This document shows positions 15,287-22,980 of a DNA stretch of 36,328 nt, piece after piece; within the stretch, counting starts at the first letter, position 1; each line of letters begins with the position of its first letter. The stretch comes from Clostridia bacterium (GTDB lineage Bacteria; Bacillota; Clostridia; Oscillospirales; Acutalibacteraceae). Below the pieces are notes generated by a model, which saw only the letters and a list, made by a program, of their open reading frames with translations, was not told the origin of the DNA and did not search any database. The stretch spans positions 1-36,328 of the forward strand of contig JAGBSJ010000035.1 of NCBI GenBank assembly GCA_017631955.1, given 5' to 3'. The position numbers were made by a program, and so were the translations under genes.

Positions 15287-16204
15287 TCAGGTGTGTTTGA
15301 GTTTGCTTAAAAAATCAACAAAATAATCGGGTAATTCACTTGTAAACTCAAGATATTCTTGTGTTATGGGATGAACAAATCCGATTTTTATTGCATGCAA
15401 GCACTGACCATTAAGGTAAGCACTTTTTTTATCATTTCCGTAGACATAATCCCCTGCAACCGCATGGCCTAAATGCGCCATATGTACGCGAATCTGGTGA
15501 GTTCTGCCTGTTTCTAATTTAAGAGAGATATGAGAATAACCCTCATAATCATCGATAGTATTATAGTGAGTAACTGCATTTTTTGAATTAATCATTGTTA
15601 CACACATTTTTTTACGGTCTTTTGGATTTCTGCCGATTGGTGCATTCACTGTTCCTTGACTATCTTTAAGATGCCCAACAATTACCGCATTATATTCACG
15701 GGTAAAACTATGTTCTTTAATCTGCTCGGCAAGTCCTATATGGGCTTTATCAGTTTTTGCAACAATTAAAAGACCACTTGTATCTTTATCAATTCTGTGA
15801 ACAATGCCTGGACGAAGAATTCCGTTAATACCTGAAAGCGAATCCTTACAATGATACAAAAGTGCATTTACAAGTGTACCACTATAATTACCCGGTGCGG
15901 GATGCACTACCATTCCACGAGGTTTATTTACAACAAGCAAATGCTCATCTTCATAAACAATATCAAGCGGAATATTTTCTGGCTCAGCGTCAAGTGGTTT
16001 CAACTCACTTGGAAGGACTGTTACTTCATCATCAGCACTAACTTTATATTTCTTATTGACAACAACGCCATTAACGAGGACTTTGCCGTTTTCAATAAGT
16101 TTTTGAATTGCATTTCTTGAAGAATTTTCAAGAAGAACGGATAAAAACTTATCTACTCGCTCCCCTTCAAAACTTTCGGGAACATCTATCAAAACTTCAT
16201 TCAT
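15287..16204 (-). CDS. rluD: RluD-family rRNA pseudouridine synthase
   Basis: A 305-residue enzyme with an N-terminal S4 RNA-binding domain (about 1-75; ERVDKFLSVLLENSSRNAIQ) and the RluA/RluD catalytic domain. The catalytic Asp is in HRIDKDTSGLL; other marks are VVNKPRGMVVHP and ETGRTHQIRVHM. It isomerises uridines of 23S rRNA (RluD sites 1911/1915/1917 in E. coli; exact targets here unknown). It overlaps lspA by 8 nt, the same order as lspA-ylyB in Bacillus. Confidence 0.9.
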   Translation of the reverse strand: MNEVLIDVPESFEGERVDKFLSVLLENSSRNAIQKLIENGKVLVNGVVVNKKYKVSADDEVTVLPSELKPLDAEPENIPLDIVYEDEHLLVVNKPRGMVVHPAPGNYSGTLVNALLYHCKDSLSGINGILRPGIVHRIDKDTSGLLIVAKTDKAHIGLAEQIKEHSFTREYNAVIVGHLKDSQGTVNAPIGRNPKDRKKMCVTMINSKNAVTHYNTIDDYEGYSHISLKLETGRTHQIRVHMAHLGHAVAGDYVYGNDKKSAYLNGQCLHAIKIGFVHPITQEYLEFTSELPDYFVDFLSKLKHT

Positions 16205-16682
16205 TTTTAAGTTCCTTTTCTGCTTTATGTTCTCGATAAATATCGTAAATAGTCCAGATAATAAGAACTATTGCACTACAAGTTACAAGAATATCCGCAA
16301 AATTAAAGATTGCAAAGTCAATAAAAAGTGGCTCAATATAGTCAACTACAAACCCTCTGAACACACGGTCAATGAGATTACCCGCGCCACCTGCAATTAT
16401 TAGTGCAATACACACATATTCAACACCAAACTTTATTTTCTTTGATAACAAGAAAAAGATGCCTACTAATATTGCTACAAGTGTGAAAATTGAGAGTGCG
16501 GTTGTTTGTCCGCTAAACGAACCAAAAGCAGCCCCTGTATTTTCGGCGTATCTTAACTGAAGTACACCGTCTATCAAAGGAAGGCTGCCAATTGGCTGGA
16601 GATATTCAAGTACAAGTAATTTAATCAACTGGTCTGCCCCAACAAGAGCGACAATAGAAAGGATTGTAATTACTTGAAGCAT
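16197..16682 (-). CDS. lspA: Lipoprotein signal peptidase (signal peptidase II)
   Basis: A 161-residue integral membrane aspartic protease with four hydrophobic segments. It removes the signal peptide of prelipoproteins after lipid attachment. The two catalytic aspartates are in GGAGNLIDRVFRG and FAIFNFADILVT; RYAENTGAAFG is the conserved loop. It follows divIVA by 15 nt and overlaps rluD. Confidence 0.95.
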   Translation of the reverse strand: MLQVITILSIVALVGADQLIKLLVLEYLQPIGSLPLIDGVLQLRYAENTGAAFGSFSGQTTALSIFTLVAILVGIFFLLSKKIKFGVEYVCIALIIAGGAGNLIDRVFRGFVVDYIEPLFIDFAIFNFADILVTCSAIVLIIWTIYDIYREHKAEKELKNE

Positions 16683-16697
16683 TTAATTACCTCGTTT

Positions 16698-17693
16698 TTA
16701 TTTTTTCTTAAAAAAGTTTTTGAATGAAATTGATTTTGGTTCGTCATCATCTTCGTCTGACTCTTCAACAAATTCATCAACAACAGATGGTTCTTCTGGT
16801 TCTGTTACAAAATCATCGTCATCTGCAAAATCGATTTTACTTAAATCAAGTTTGAATGGTTTTTTTACTGCTGGTTCTTCAACAACTTCTTCAACCACTT
16901 CAACTTCTACAATTTCAACTATTGGTTCTTCAACGATTTCCTCAACAGTTTCTTCCACTACTTCTTCAACTGGCTCTTCAACAATCTCTTCGATTGTTTC
17001 TTCAACTGTTTCTTCGTCAATTATAACAGGTGTTTCTTCTTCGATAACAACTGGTTCGTCGTCAATTTCTTCAACTGTTTCTTCAACAACTTCTTCCTCA
17101 ATTTTTTCTTCAACGATTTCAGGAAGTTGATTAATCAAATTGATGTGGTCTTTATACATAGCAACAAGTTTGCTCTTGAATTCTGAAGCTTCTTTCTGAA
17201 TCATTTCATAAACAAGACTTTCATGTGTTACTTTGCGATTAATGTTACCAAGAATATCTTTTGCCTGAGCATTAGCATCATTGAGAATTTTTTCTGCTTC
17301 CGCTTTTGCATCAGCAACAATTTTTTCTGCTTCTGCTTTTGCATTTTCTTCTGCATCTTTAGCAACTTTTTCAGCAATTTCGTGAAGACGTGCAGTTTCT
17401 TCATTGATTTCTGCATTTTCTTTTTCTGCAGTTTCTCTTGCTTCTGCTACAATTTTGTCAGCAAGTTTCTGTGCATTAAGAAGAGCCATTTTAAGACTTT
17501 CTTCGTCTGCGCGATATTCTTCGATTTTCTTTGCAAGAAGAGAAATTTTCTTAACAAGGTCAGCGTTTTCTTTGAACATCTGCTCATAAGATGCAGTAAC
17601 TTCATTTAAGAAGCTATCAACATCATCAGCACGATAAGAACCGCGACCAGTTGTATGAAATGATTTTTCTTTAATATTATCAGGTGTAAGCAT
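16698..17693 (-). CDS. divIVA: DivIVA cell-division/polarity protein
   Basis: A 331-residue DivIVA. The N-terminal membrane-binding domain is MLTPDNIKEKSFHTTGRGSY followed by the RADDVDSFLNEV helix. Residues about 30-170 form a long coiled coil rich in Ala/Glu/Lys. The tail (about 190-300) is an acidic low-complexity repeat of Glu/Val/Ile in EEVVEE-type units, longer than in Bacillus. DivIVA marks curved membrane at septa and poles. The start is the ATG following AAGGA; the frame could begin 18 nt earlier but that ATG overlaps the ribosome binding site. It lies near sepF, as in Bacillus, but ylmG and ylmH are missing between them. Confidence 0.92.
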   Translation of the reverse strand: MLTPDNIKEKSFHTTGRGSYRADDVDSFLNEVTASYEQMFKENADLVKKISLLAKKIEEYRADEESLKMALLNAQKLADKIVAEARETAEKENAEINEETARLHEIAEKVAKDAEENAKAEAEKIVADAKAEAEKILNDANAQAKDILGNINRKVTHESLVYEMIQKEASEFKSKLVAMYKDHINLINQLPEIVEEKIEEEVVEETVEEIDDEPVVIEEETPVIIDEETVEETIEEIVEEPVEEVVEETVEEIVEEPIVEIVEVEVVEEVVEEPAVKKPFKLDLSKIDFADDDDFVTEPEEPSVVDEFVEESDEDDDEPKSISFKNFFKKK

Positions 17694-17759
17694 TAGTTTA
17701 TTCCTTCCCATTCTGCCCCAAAAAGAGCCAAATATAATTTGCTAAGTATATGCTTTTAA

Positions 17760-18215
17760 TTAAAAGAACATACCGTTATTTTCAAGTTCATCCAACAAAT
17801 CACCCATAACGTCAACATTATATGGAGTGATAATATATGTGTTATTTGCAACAGGTTTAATCTGACCGTCATTTGCGTAAGCAACGCCTGAAAGGAAGTC
17901 TAACAAACGGCGTGAAACATCTCTGCTAACTGACTCAAGATTTAATACAACTGTTCTTTTTACGTTAAGGTTTTCAGCGATACTCTTAACTTCATCGAAT
18001 TTTTCAGGTTTTGCAAGCACAACCTGAAGCTGCGCTGTTGTATGAATATTAACAACTTTTTCATCACTATTACGAGGAGCTCTGCGAGTTTGTTTTACTG
18101 GTTTTTCTTCCTCTTCATAATCGCCTAAAAAAGCACCTGTATCAACATCATCATCTGGATAGTAACCATCCTCATCAACATTTACAAAGTTTTTGATTTT
18201 GTCTAAAAAGCTCAT
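17760..18215 (-). CDS. sepF: SepF cell-division protein
   Basis: A 151-residue SepF, an FtsZ-binding ring protein that tethers the Z ring to the membrane. It has an N-terminal amphipathic helix (MSFLDKIKNFV), an acidic linker to about residue 40, and the C-terminal SepF fold with VVLNLESVSRDVSRRLLDFL and the final VDVMGDLLDEL. Strong AGGAGG ribosome binding site. Directly downstream of yggS, the usual arrangement in Firmicutes. Confidence 0.94.
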   Translation of the reverse strand: MSFLDKIKNFVNVDEDGYYPDDDVDTGAFLGDYEEEEKPVKQTRRAPRNSDEKVVNIHTTAQLQVVLAKPEKFDEVKSIAENLNVKRTVVLNLESVSRDVSRRLLDFLSGVAYANDGQIKPVANNTYIITPYNVDVMGDLLDELENNGMFF

Positions 18216-18234
18216 TGTGTGTTCCTCCTGATTT

Positions 18235-18960
18235 TTAATATATTCTTGGGCCGAAAATTGAAGAGCCGATTCTTACAAGATTAGACCCGCATAAAATTGC
18301 ATTTTCATAATCTCCCGACATACCCATCGACAGAATATTCATATCTATATTATCTAACTTTTTCTCTTTAATGTCAACATATATGTTGTGTATTTTTTCA
18401 AAATATTTACAAAGTATTGTATTATTTTCGCAAATTGGAGGTATTGTCATAAGACCTTTTACAGAAATGTCTTTCAGTTCGGCAATTTGATATAAACTGT
18501 CGAAAAATTCTTCTTGTGAAAAGCCAGTTTTACTTTCTTCTTCACCAATATTAATTTCAAGCAAAACTGGAGTGATAATACCTTTTTTTGCAGACTGTTT
18601 TGCAATCTCTTTTGCGATTTTTAATGAGTCGACAGACTGAATCATATCGACTTCACCTGTAATCTGACCCGCTTTATTAGTCTGCAAATGACCTATAAGA
18701 TGTTTTTCGACACCATCTAAATGTAAGTCTGGCTTTTTACGAAGCATTTCTTGTACTCTATTTTCACCAATCATTTTTACGCCGTAATCAAGAGCATAAT
18801 TTATGAAAATAGGGTCAACTGTTTTTGTAACTGCCATAAGTTGCACATCTTCGGGATTTCTTCCACTTTTGATGGCACTTTCCGAAATTTTTTCACGAAT
18901 TACATCGAGATTATACTGAATATCTGCTTTTCTACTTTCAAGAAACGACTTTTCCATCAT
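18235..18960 (-). CDS. yggS: YggS-family pyridoxal-phosphate homeostasis protein
   Basis: A 241-residue PLP-binding alanine-racemase-like TIM-barrel protein. The PLP lysine is in MAVTKTVDP; other family marks are IGENRVQE, LHLIGHLQTNK-type sequence (here EKHLIGHLQTNK), SVDS, and LSMGMSGDYENAI with the closing VRIGSSIFG. It balances free PLP and affects amino-acid pools; it has no racemase activity in known members. The start is the first of two adjacent ATGs after GAAGGGG. It overlaps the HlyD-like gene by 23 nt. Confidence 0.92.
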   Translation of the reverse strand: MMEKSFLESRKADIQYNLDVIREKISESAIKSGRNPEDVQLMAVTKTVDPIFINYALDYGVKMIGENRVQEMLRKKPDLHLDGVEKHLIGHLQTNKAGQITGEVDMIQSVDSLKIAKEIAKQSAKKGIITPVLLEINIGEEESKTGFSQEEFFDSLYQIAELKDISVKGLMTIPPICENNTILCKYFEKIHNIYVDIKEKKLDNIDMNILSMGMSGDYENAILCGSNLVRIGSSIFGPRIY

Positions 18961-20167
18961 ACAAATCAACCCCTTCTGTAATTATTGAGTCATACTGTCT
19001 AACATAAGATGAATCGTCAACTTTTTCGATAATTGAGTAATCTTCAGTTGAATAAAGTATGTTTATCTTTTTGAACGAAATAATATTACCGCGTTGCACA
19101 TAAACGCCTTTTACTCCGTCAACTTCGCGAATTGCTTTGTTGTTTATACGAATTCCAACATAGTCATCAACAACAATTTCAATGTCTTCTATACGAAGGT
19201 TAGCAACATTACGATTCATAATGTTACATTTAAGTATTACAGGAACACTGTCGCCCTCTTTATCACCTTTACTCACAACAGAACATTTAATTTCGCCAAC
19301 TGCAGTATTAGGCACATTTACGGTAACTGTTTTATTTACAACAATGTCACCTGACTCATCATAAGGTACAGTACAAACAAGATACCAGTCAAAGTTATCA
19401 ACAAGTTTGCCCATAACATTACCTGAAACATTCTGTTTCTGTTTTGAGAAAAGTGCCTCAATATCTGCACAATTCATTCGTTTAACTTCGTTGTAATCAA
19501 CAACTTTTTCATAACCATCAACAGAGCCGATATAATAGCCGGGGTTTGGAGATGAAACTGTTGTGTAACCTGTTGCAATTGTTTGACTTGAGATTAATTC
19601 TGCCTCTAATGCGGCAAGTTTTGCATCAACAGAAACTTTTTCGCCAATTGCTAACTGACGAGTTGTAACGGCATCACGAAAATCTGTAAGTGCTTCGTGA
19701 TATTCACTACCGATTTCGCCACGGGATGCAGCAATAAAGTTAATACAAGCATTATTAATAAGTGCATTATATGATGAGGGTGCATTTGTACCCAAACCAA
19801 CGCGATTTTTAAGTTGATTGTAATAGTCAATTTCTTTTTTAAGTTCGTTGATACGCACATAAGCTGCTGCGCTATCGGCATTTTGGAACACAACTGCAAC
19901 GTCGTCGCCTCTTGCTACGCGCTTACCGTCTTCAGCAATAGATACCACTGTACCGCTTGTATTGTCAGTAGTAAGGTATTCTTCGTCACGAATTACAAAC
20001 GCTTTTGTTGAAACTACGTTTTTAATATCTCTTTCAAGAGCAAGTTCAGTTGTGTATGGATTTGAGTTCATCTGAACAACCTGATAAATAAAATAGAAGA
20101 TTATAAAAATGCCTGATACTGCCAACAAAATATTCTTTGCTTGGTTTTTATTGATTTTTATCTTCAT
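18938..20167 (-). CDS. HlyD-like membrane-anchored protein
   Basis: A 409-residue protein with a short basic N-terminus, one membrane anchor (about residues 12-31) and an external part. That part starts like an adaptor (biotinyl/lipoyl-like GTVVSIAEDGKRVARGDDVAVVF at about 68-90), goes into a helical hairpin (about 100-185), and ends in beta-rich domains. This resembles HlyD/periplasmic-adaptor proteins, but no transporter gene is nearby. Such a gene beside yggS-sepF is, as far as I recall, common in Clostridia, which suggests a role in envelope or division instead of export. The start has AAGGAGG. It overlaps miaA by 20 nt and yggS by 23 nt. Confidence 0.78.
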   Translation of the reverse strand: MKIKINKNQAKNILLAVSGIFIIFYFIYQVVQMNSNPYTTELALERDIKNVVSTKAFVIRDEEYLTTDNTSGTVVSIAEDGKRVARGDDVAVVFQNADSAAAYVRINELKKEIDYYNQLKNRVGLGTNAPSSYNALINNACINFIAASRGEIGSEYHEALTDFRDAVTTRQLAIGEKVSVDAKLAALEAELISSQTIATGYTTVSSPNPGYYIGSVDGYEKVVDYNEVKRMNCADIEALFSKQKQNVSGNVMGKLVDNFDWYLVCTVPYDESGDIVVNKTVTVNVPNTAVGEIKCSVVSKGDKEGDSVPVILKCNIMNRNVANLRIEDIEIVVDDYVGIRINNKAIREVDGVKGVYVQRGNIISFKKINILYSTEDYSIIEKVDDSSYVRQYDSIITEGVDLYDGKVVS

Positions 20168-21113
20168 TTTTATACCTCCTTAAAAATTCATTTATCATTG
20201 AAAATACGTAAGTATACACGTCTTGTGGGTTTTTGTAATCATCAGGGTAAACCCAGTTGATATTTTCATTTTTACGAAACCAAGTTAATTGTCGTTTTGC
20301 ATAATGTCTTGTTTCGAGTTTAAGTTTTTCAACACAATCTTCGAGAGTTGTATCTCCTCTGAAATAAGGTGCTAGTTCTTTATAACCAATTGCCTGACAA
20401 GCGGTTTTATTGGCAGGAATGTTATAAAATTCTTCGGCTTCTTCTAAAAGCCCATTCTGGAGCATTAAATCAACACGAAGATTGATTCTATCGTAAAGCA
20501 CATTTCTATCACGATAGTTTATACCAATATAAAGCACATCATAAGGTGTTTCTTCTAACCTTGAAAGTACCTTTTGTTCTGTTAATGTTTTGCCAGTAAG
20601 CTTAAAAATTTCAAGGGCACGAATTATGCGGCTTTTGTCATTAAGGTGCAAGCGAGATGCGGTTTCAGGGTCGATTTCACCGAGCCAATTAAGCATATAT
20701 TCTGCGCCTTTTTCGTCGAACATTTCTGTTAATTCGTTGCGGATTTCATTATTACTTTCTTCTTTAGAGAATTGAATATTTTGAAGAAGTGAGTCGATAT
20801 AAAGCCCTGTGCCACCTGCGATTACAGGCAAATCTCCTGCATTGTGGATTTTTTCAATACATTCATTTGCAAGGTCTACATATTCTGCAACGCTAAACTT
20901 TTTGTCGATTGGTTGAAAACCGATTAAATGGTGAGGTATTCCCTGCATTTCATCGTCAGTTGGCTTTGCAGTTGCAATATTCATTTTTTCATAGATTTGC
21001 ATTGAGTCAGCCGACACAACTTGTCCATTAAAACGCTTTGCAATTTCTATTGACAAAGATGTTTTTCCTGACGCGGTTGGCCCTACAACTGCAATTACGG
21101 GAATTTTTTTCAT
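20148..21113 (-). CDS. miaA: tRNA dimethylallyltransferase
   Basis: A 321-residue enzyme that adds the isopentenyl group to A37 of tRNAs reading UNN codons, the substrate step for MiaB in the same gene cluster. Marks: P-loop GPTASGKTSL, SADSMQIYEKMNIATAKP, GGTGLYIDSLL, and RQLTWFRKNENINW at the end. The start is the ATG 1 nt past the mutL stop codon; a longer frame beginning in mutL is rejected. Order mutS - mutL - miaA is conserved widely in Firmicutes. Confidence 0.95.
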   Translation of the reverse strand: MKKIPVIAVVGPTASGKTSLSIEIAKRFNGQVVSADSMQIYEKMNIATAKPTDDEMQGIPHHLIGFQPIDKKFSVAEYVDLANECIEKIHNAGDLPVIAGGTGLYIDSLLQNIQFSKEESNNEIRNELTEMFDEKGAEYMLNWLGEIDPETASRLHLNDKSRIIRALEIFKLTGKTLTEQKVLSRLEETPYDVLYIGINYRDRNVLYDRINLRVDLMLQNGLLEEAEEFYNIPANKTACQAIGYKELAPYFRGDTTLEDCVEKLKLETRHYAKRQLTWFRKNENINWVYPDDYKNPQDVYTYVFSMINEFLRRYKNEDKNQ

Positions 21114-21114
21114 T

Positions 21115-22956
21115 TTATACCCTACCAAACTGTTTTTCTAATTCGTATTTTGAAAGTTCAATCATAACTGGTCTGCCGTGAGGACAGAAACGAACTTCGT
21201 TATCGTTCACAACTTGTTTTGCAAGTGCTAAAAGCTCTGTGTCAGAGTTGTCGTCCCCAGCTTTGATTGCACTACGACAAGCCACATTGTGATAAATCCA
21301 ATCAAGATGTTCGTTTGTGATATCGCGACGATTTTTTGTGAGATATTCTGCGATTTCACTGATTAACGGCTCGATTTCTTGGTTGTCTAAATCCATTGGG
21401 CAACTGCGGATTATAACTGTACCGTTACCGAAATCTTCAATATCAAAGCCAGATTTTGCGATTGTTTCAATATTTTCAGTAACCGCAATATATTCTTCTT
21501 TACCAAGGGTTACGGTAATAGGTGCTAAAAGCATCTGACTACCGCTATTTTGCGATTGTGATTTAAGTTTATTGAACAAAATACGCTCGTGTGCAGCATG
21601 TTTGTCAATTACACAAAGTTTGCCATTGAGTTCAATAAAAATATATGTTTTATACGCCTCTCCAACAAAACGGATTTTATTTTCTTCTGTTGTAGGTGCA
21701 GTTTTTGTTGTGATTGTTGGTTGAGTTTCAACCTTTGTTTCAGGAATTGAAACAGGAAATTCAATCTTTAATGGGTCGTCATCAAATTCTGTTTCATATT
21801 CGATTTTGACGTCATTTACAACATCAAAAACCGATAATGGTTTTAATACTTTTTCTGTATATGTAATATTTTCTTCTACAGTAGTTTGTCTGAATTCTTG
21901 TTGTGGTTTTGCAAAAATCTCGTTGAAATTGGGTTTCTTTTCAGGAAGATTTGCTTGTTTAAGTGATGTATTTTCACTTAATGCAGATTTAACAGCGTGA
22001 TAAACTGCATCAAAAATTGCTTTTTCGTCAGAAAAACGGACTTCAATTTTTGATGGGTGCACATTAACATCAACAAGTGTTGGTGGGAGTGTTATAAAGA
22101 GTACACCACCAGGGAATTTGCCAACCATTACGCTATTTTTATAAGCATTTTCAAATGCAGCCATAATTGTAGTATTTTTTACGCTTCGTCCGTTTACGAA
22201 GAAATATTGCATACCACGAGAGCCACGACAATTAAACGGTGGAGTTACAAGACCATTGACAGAAACATTACCAACAGTTCCGTCAACATTCAAAAGACCG
22301 TTTGAGAAATCTTTACCGAATGCAGAGAAACATACATTCTGTAAATTACCGTCGCCGTTGGTTGTAAACACTTGTTTACCGTCGCGAATAAAACGAATAC
22401 TGATTTCAGGGTGTGAAAGTGCAAGTTTTTCAACTGCAGATGCTACATAATTGCCTTCGCTAACATCTTTTTTCAAGAATTTCATTCGGGCTGGTGTGTT
22501 ATAGAAAAGTTCACGGACAATCATAGTTGTACCTACGGCACAACCTGCGTCAGAGAAATCTGTTATAATTCCACCCTCGATAGTGAGAGATGTGCCCATT
22601 TCTTCAGTTGCAGTTTTTGTAATCATATTCACTTTTGAAACTGCTGCGATTGATGGTAACGCTTCGCCACGGAAACCAAGAGTTAAGATAGTGTTAAGGT
22701 CTTCGGCAGTTTTAATTTTACTTGTAGCGTGGCTTACGAATGCAGTTTTTACATCTTCACGGTCAATACCACAGCCGTCATCAGTAACGCGAATATATGA
22801 AATACCACCGTGTTGAATTTCAACCGTTATGGAATTAGCACCAGCATCAACGGCATTTTCCATAAGTTCTTTTACAACGGATGCAGGGCGTTCAACCACC
22901 TCACCCGCCGCGATTAAATCAGCCATATGTTTTGGGAGTTTATTAATTTTTGCCAT
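21115..22956 (-). CDS. mutL: DNA mismatch repair protein MutL
   Basis: A 613-residue MutL. The GHKL ATPase domain has ELMENAVDAG, TDDGCGI and GFRGEALPSI (about residues 30-105). After a low-conservation linker (about 330-425) comes the C-terminal dimerisation/endonuclease domain. That domain reads DKHAAHERILFN where the endonuclease consensus is DQHAxxExxxxE, so the last Glu is replaced by Asn; ACRSAIKAG and FCPHGRP are present. Nicking activity is therefore likely but one acidic site differs. It acts with MutS, encoded 24 nt upstream. Confidence 0.94.
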   Translation of the reverse strand: MAKINKLPKHMADLIAAGEVVERPASVVKELMENAVDAGANSITVEIQHGGISYIRVTDDGCGIDREDVKTAFVSHATSKIKTAEDLNTILTLGFRGEALPSIAAVSKVNMITKTATEEMGTSLTIEGGIITDFSDAGCAVGTTMIVRELFYNTPARMKFLKKDVSEGNYVASAVEKLALSHPEISIRFIRDGKQVFTTNGDGNLQNVCFSAFGKDFSNGLLNVDGTVGNVSVNGLVTPPFNCRGSRGMQYFFVNGRSVKNTTIMAAFENAYKNSVMVGKFPGGVLFITLPPTLVDVNVHPSKIEVRFSDEKAIFDAVYHAVKSALSENTSLKQANLPEKKPNFNEIFAKPQQEFRQTTVEENITYTEKVLKPLSVFDVVNDVKIEYETEFDDDPLKIEFPVSIPETKVETQPTITTKTAPTTEENKIRFVGEAYKTYIFIELNGKLCVIDKHAAHERILFNKLKSQSQNSGSQMLLAPITVTLGKEEYIAVTENIETIAKSGFDIEDFGNGTVIIRSCPMDLDNQEIEPLISEIAEYLTKNRRDITNEHLDWIYHNVACRSAIKAGDDNSDTELLALAKQVVNDNEVRFCPHGRPVMIELSKYELEKQFGRV

Positions 22957-22980
22957 TGATGTTCACCTACTTTTTAGCAA

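Noticed and set aside
16720-17130. Ser/Thr-rich open frame of 136 residues on the plus strand
   Set aside because: It is the antisense of the Glu/Val repeats of divIVA; codon bias of the real gene creates it. No ribosome binding site.
18938-20167. HlyD-like protein as part of an efflux pump
   Set aside because: No ABC, RND or MFS transporter gene is near; its neighbours are tRNA modification, PLP and division genes, so the export role was not adopted.
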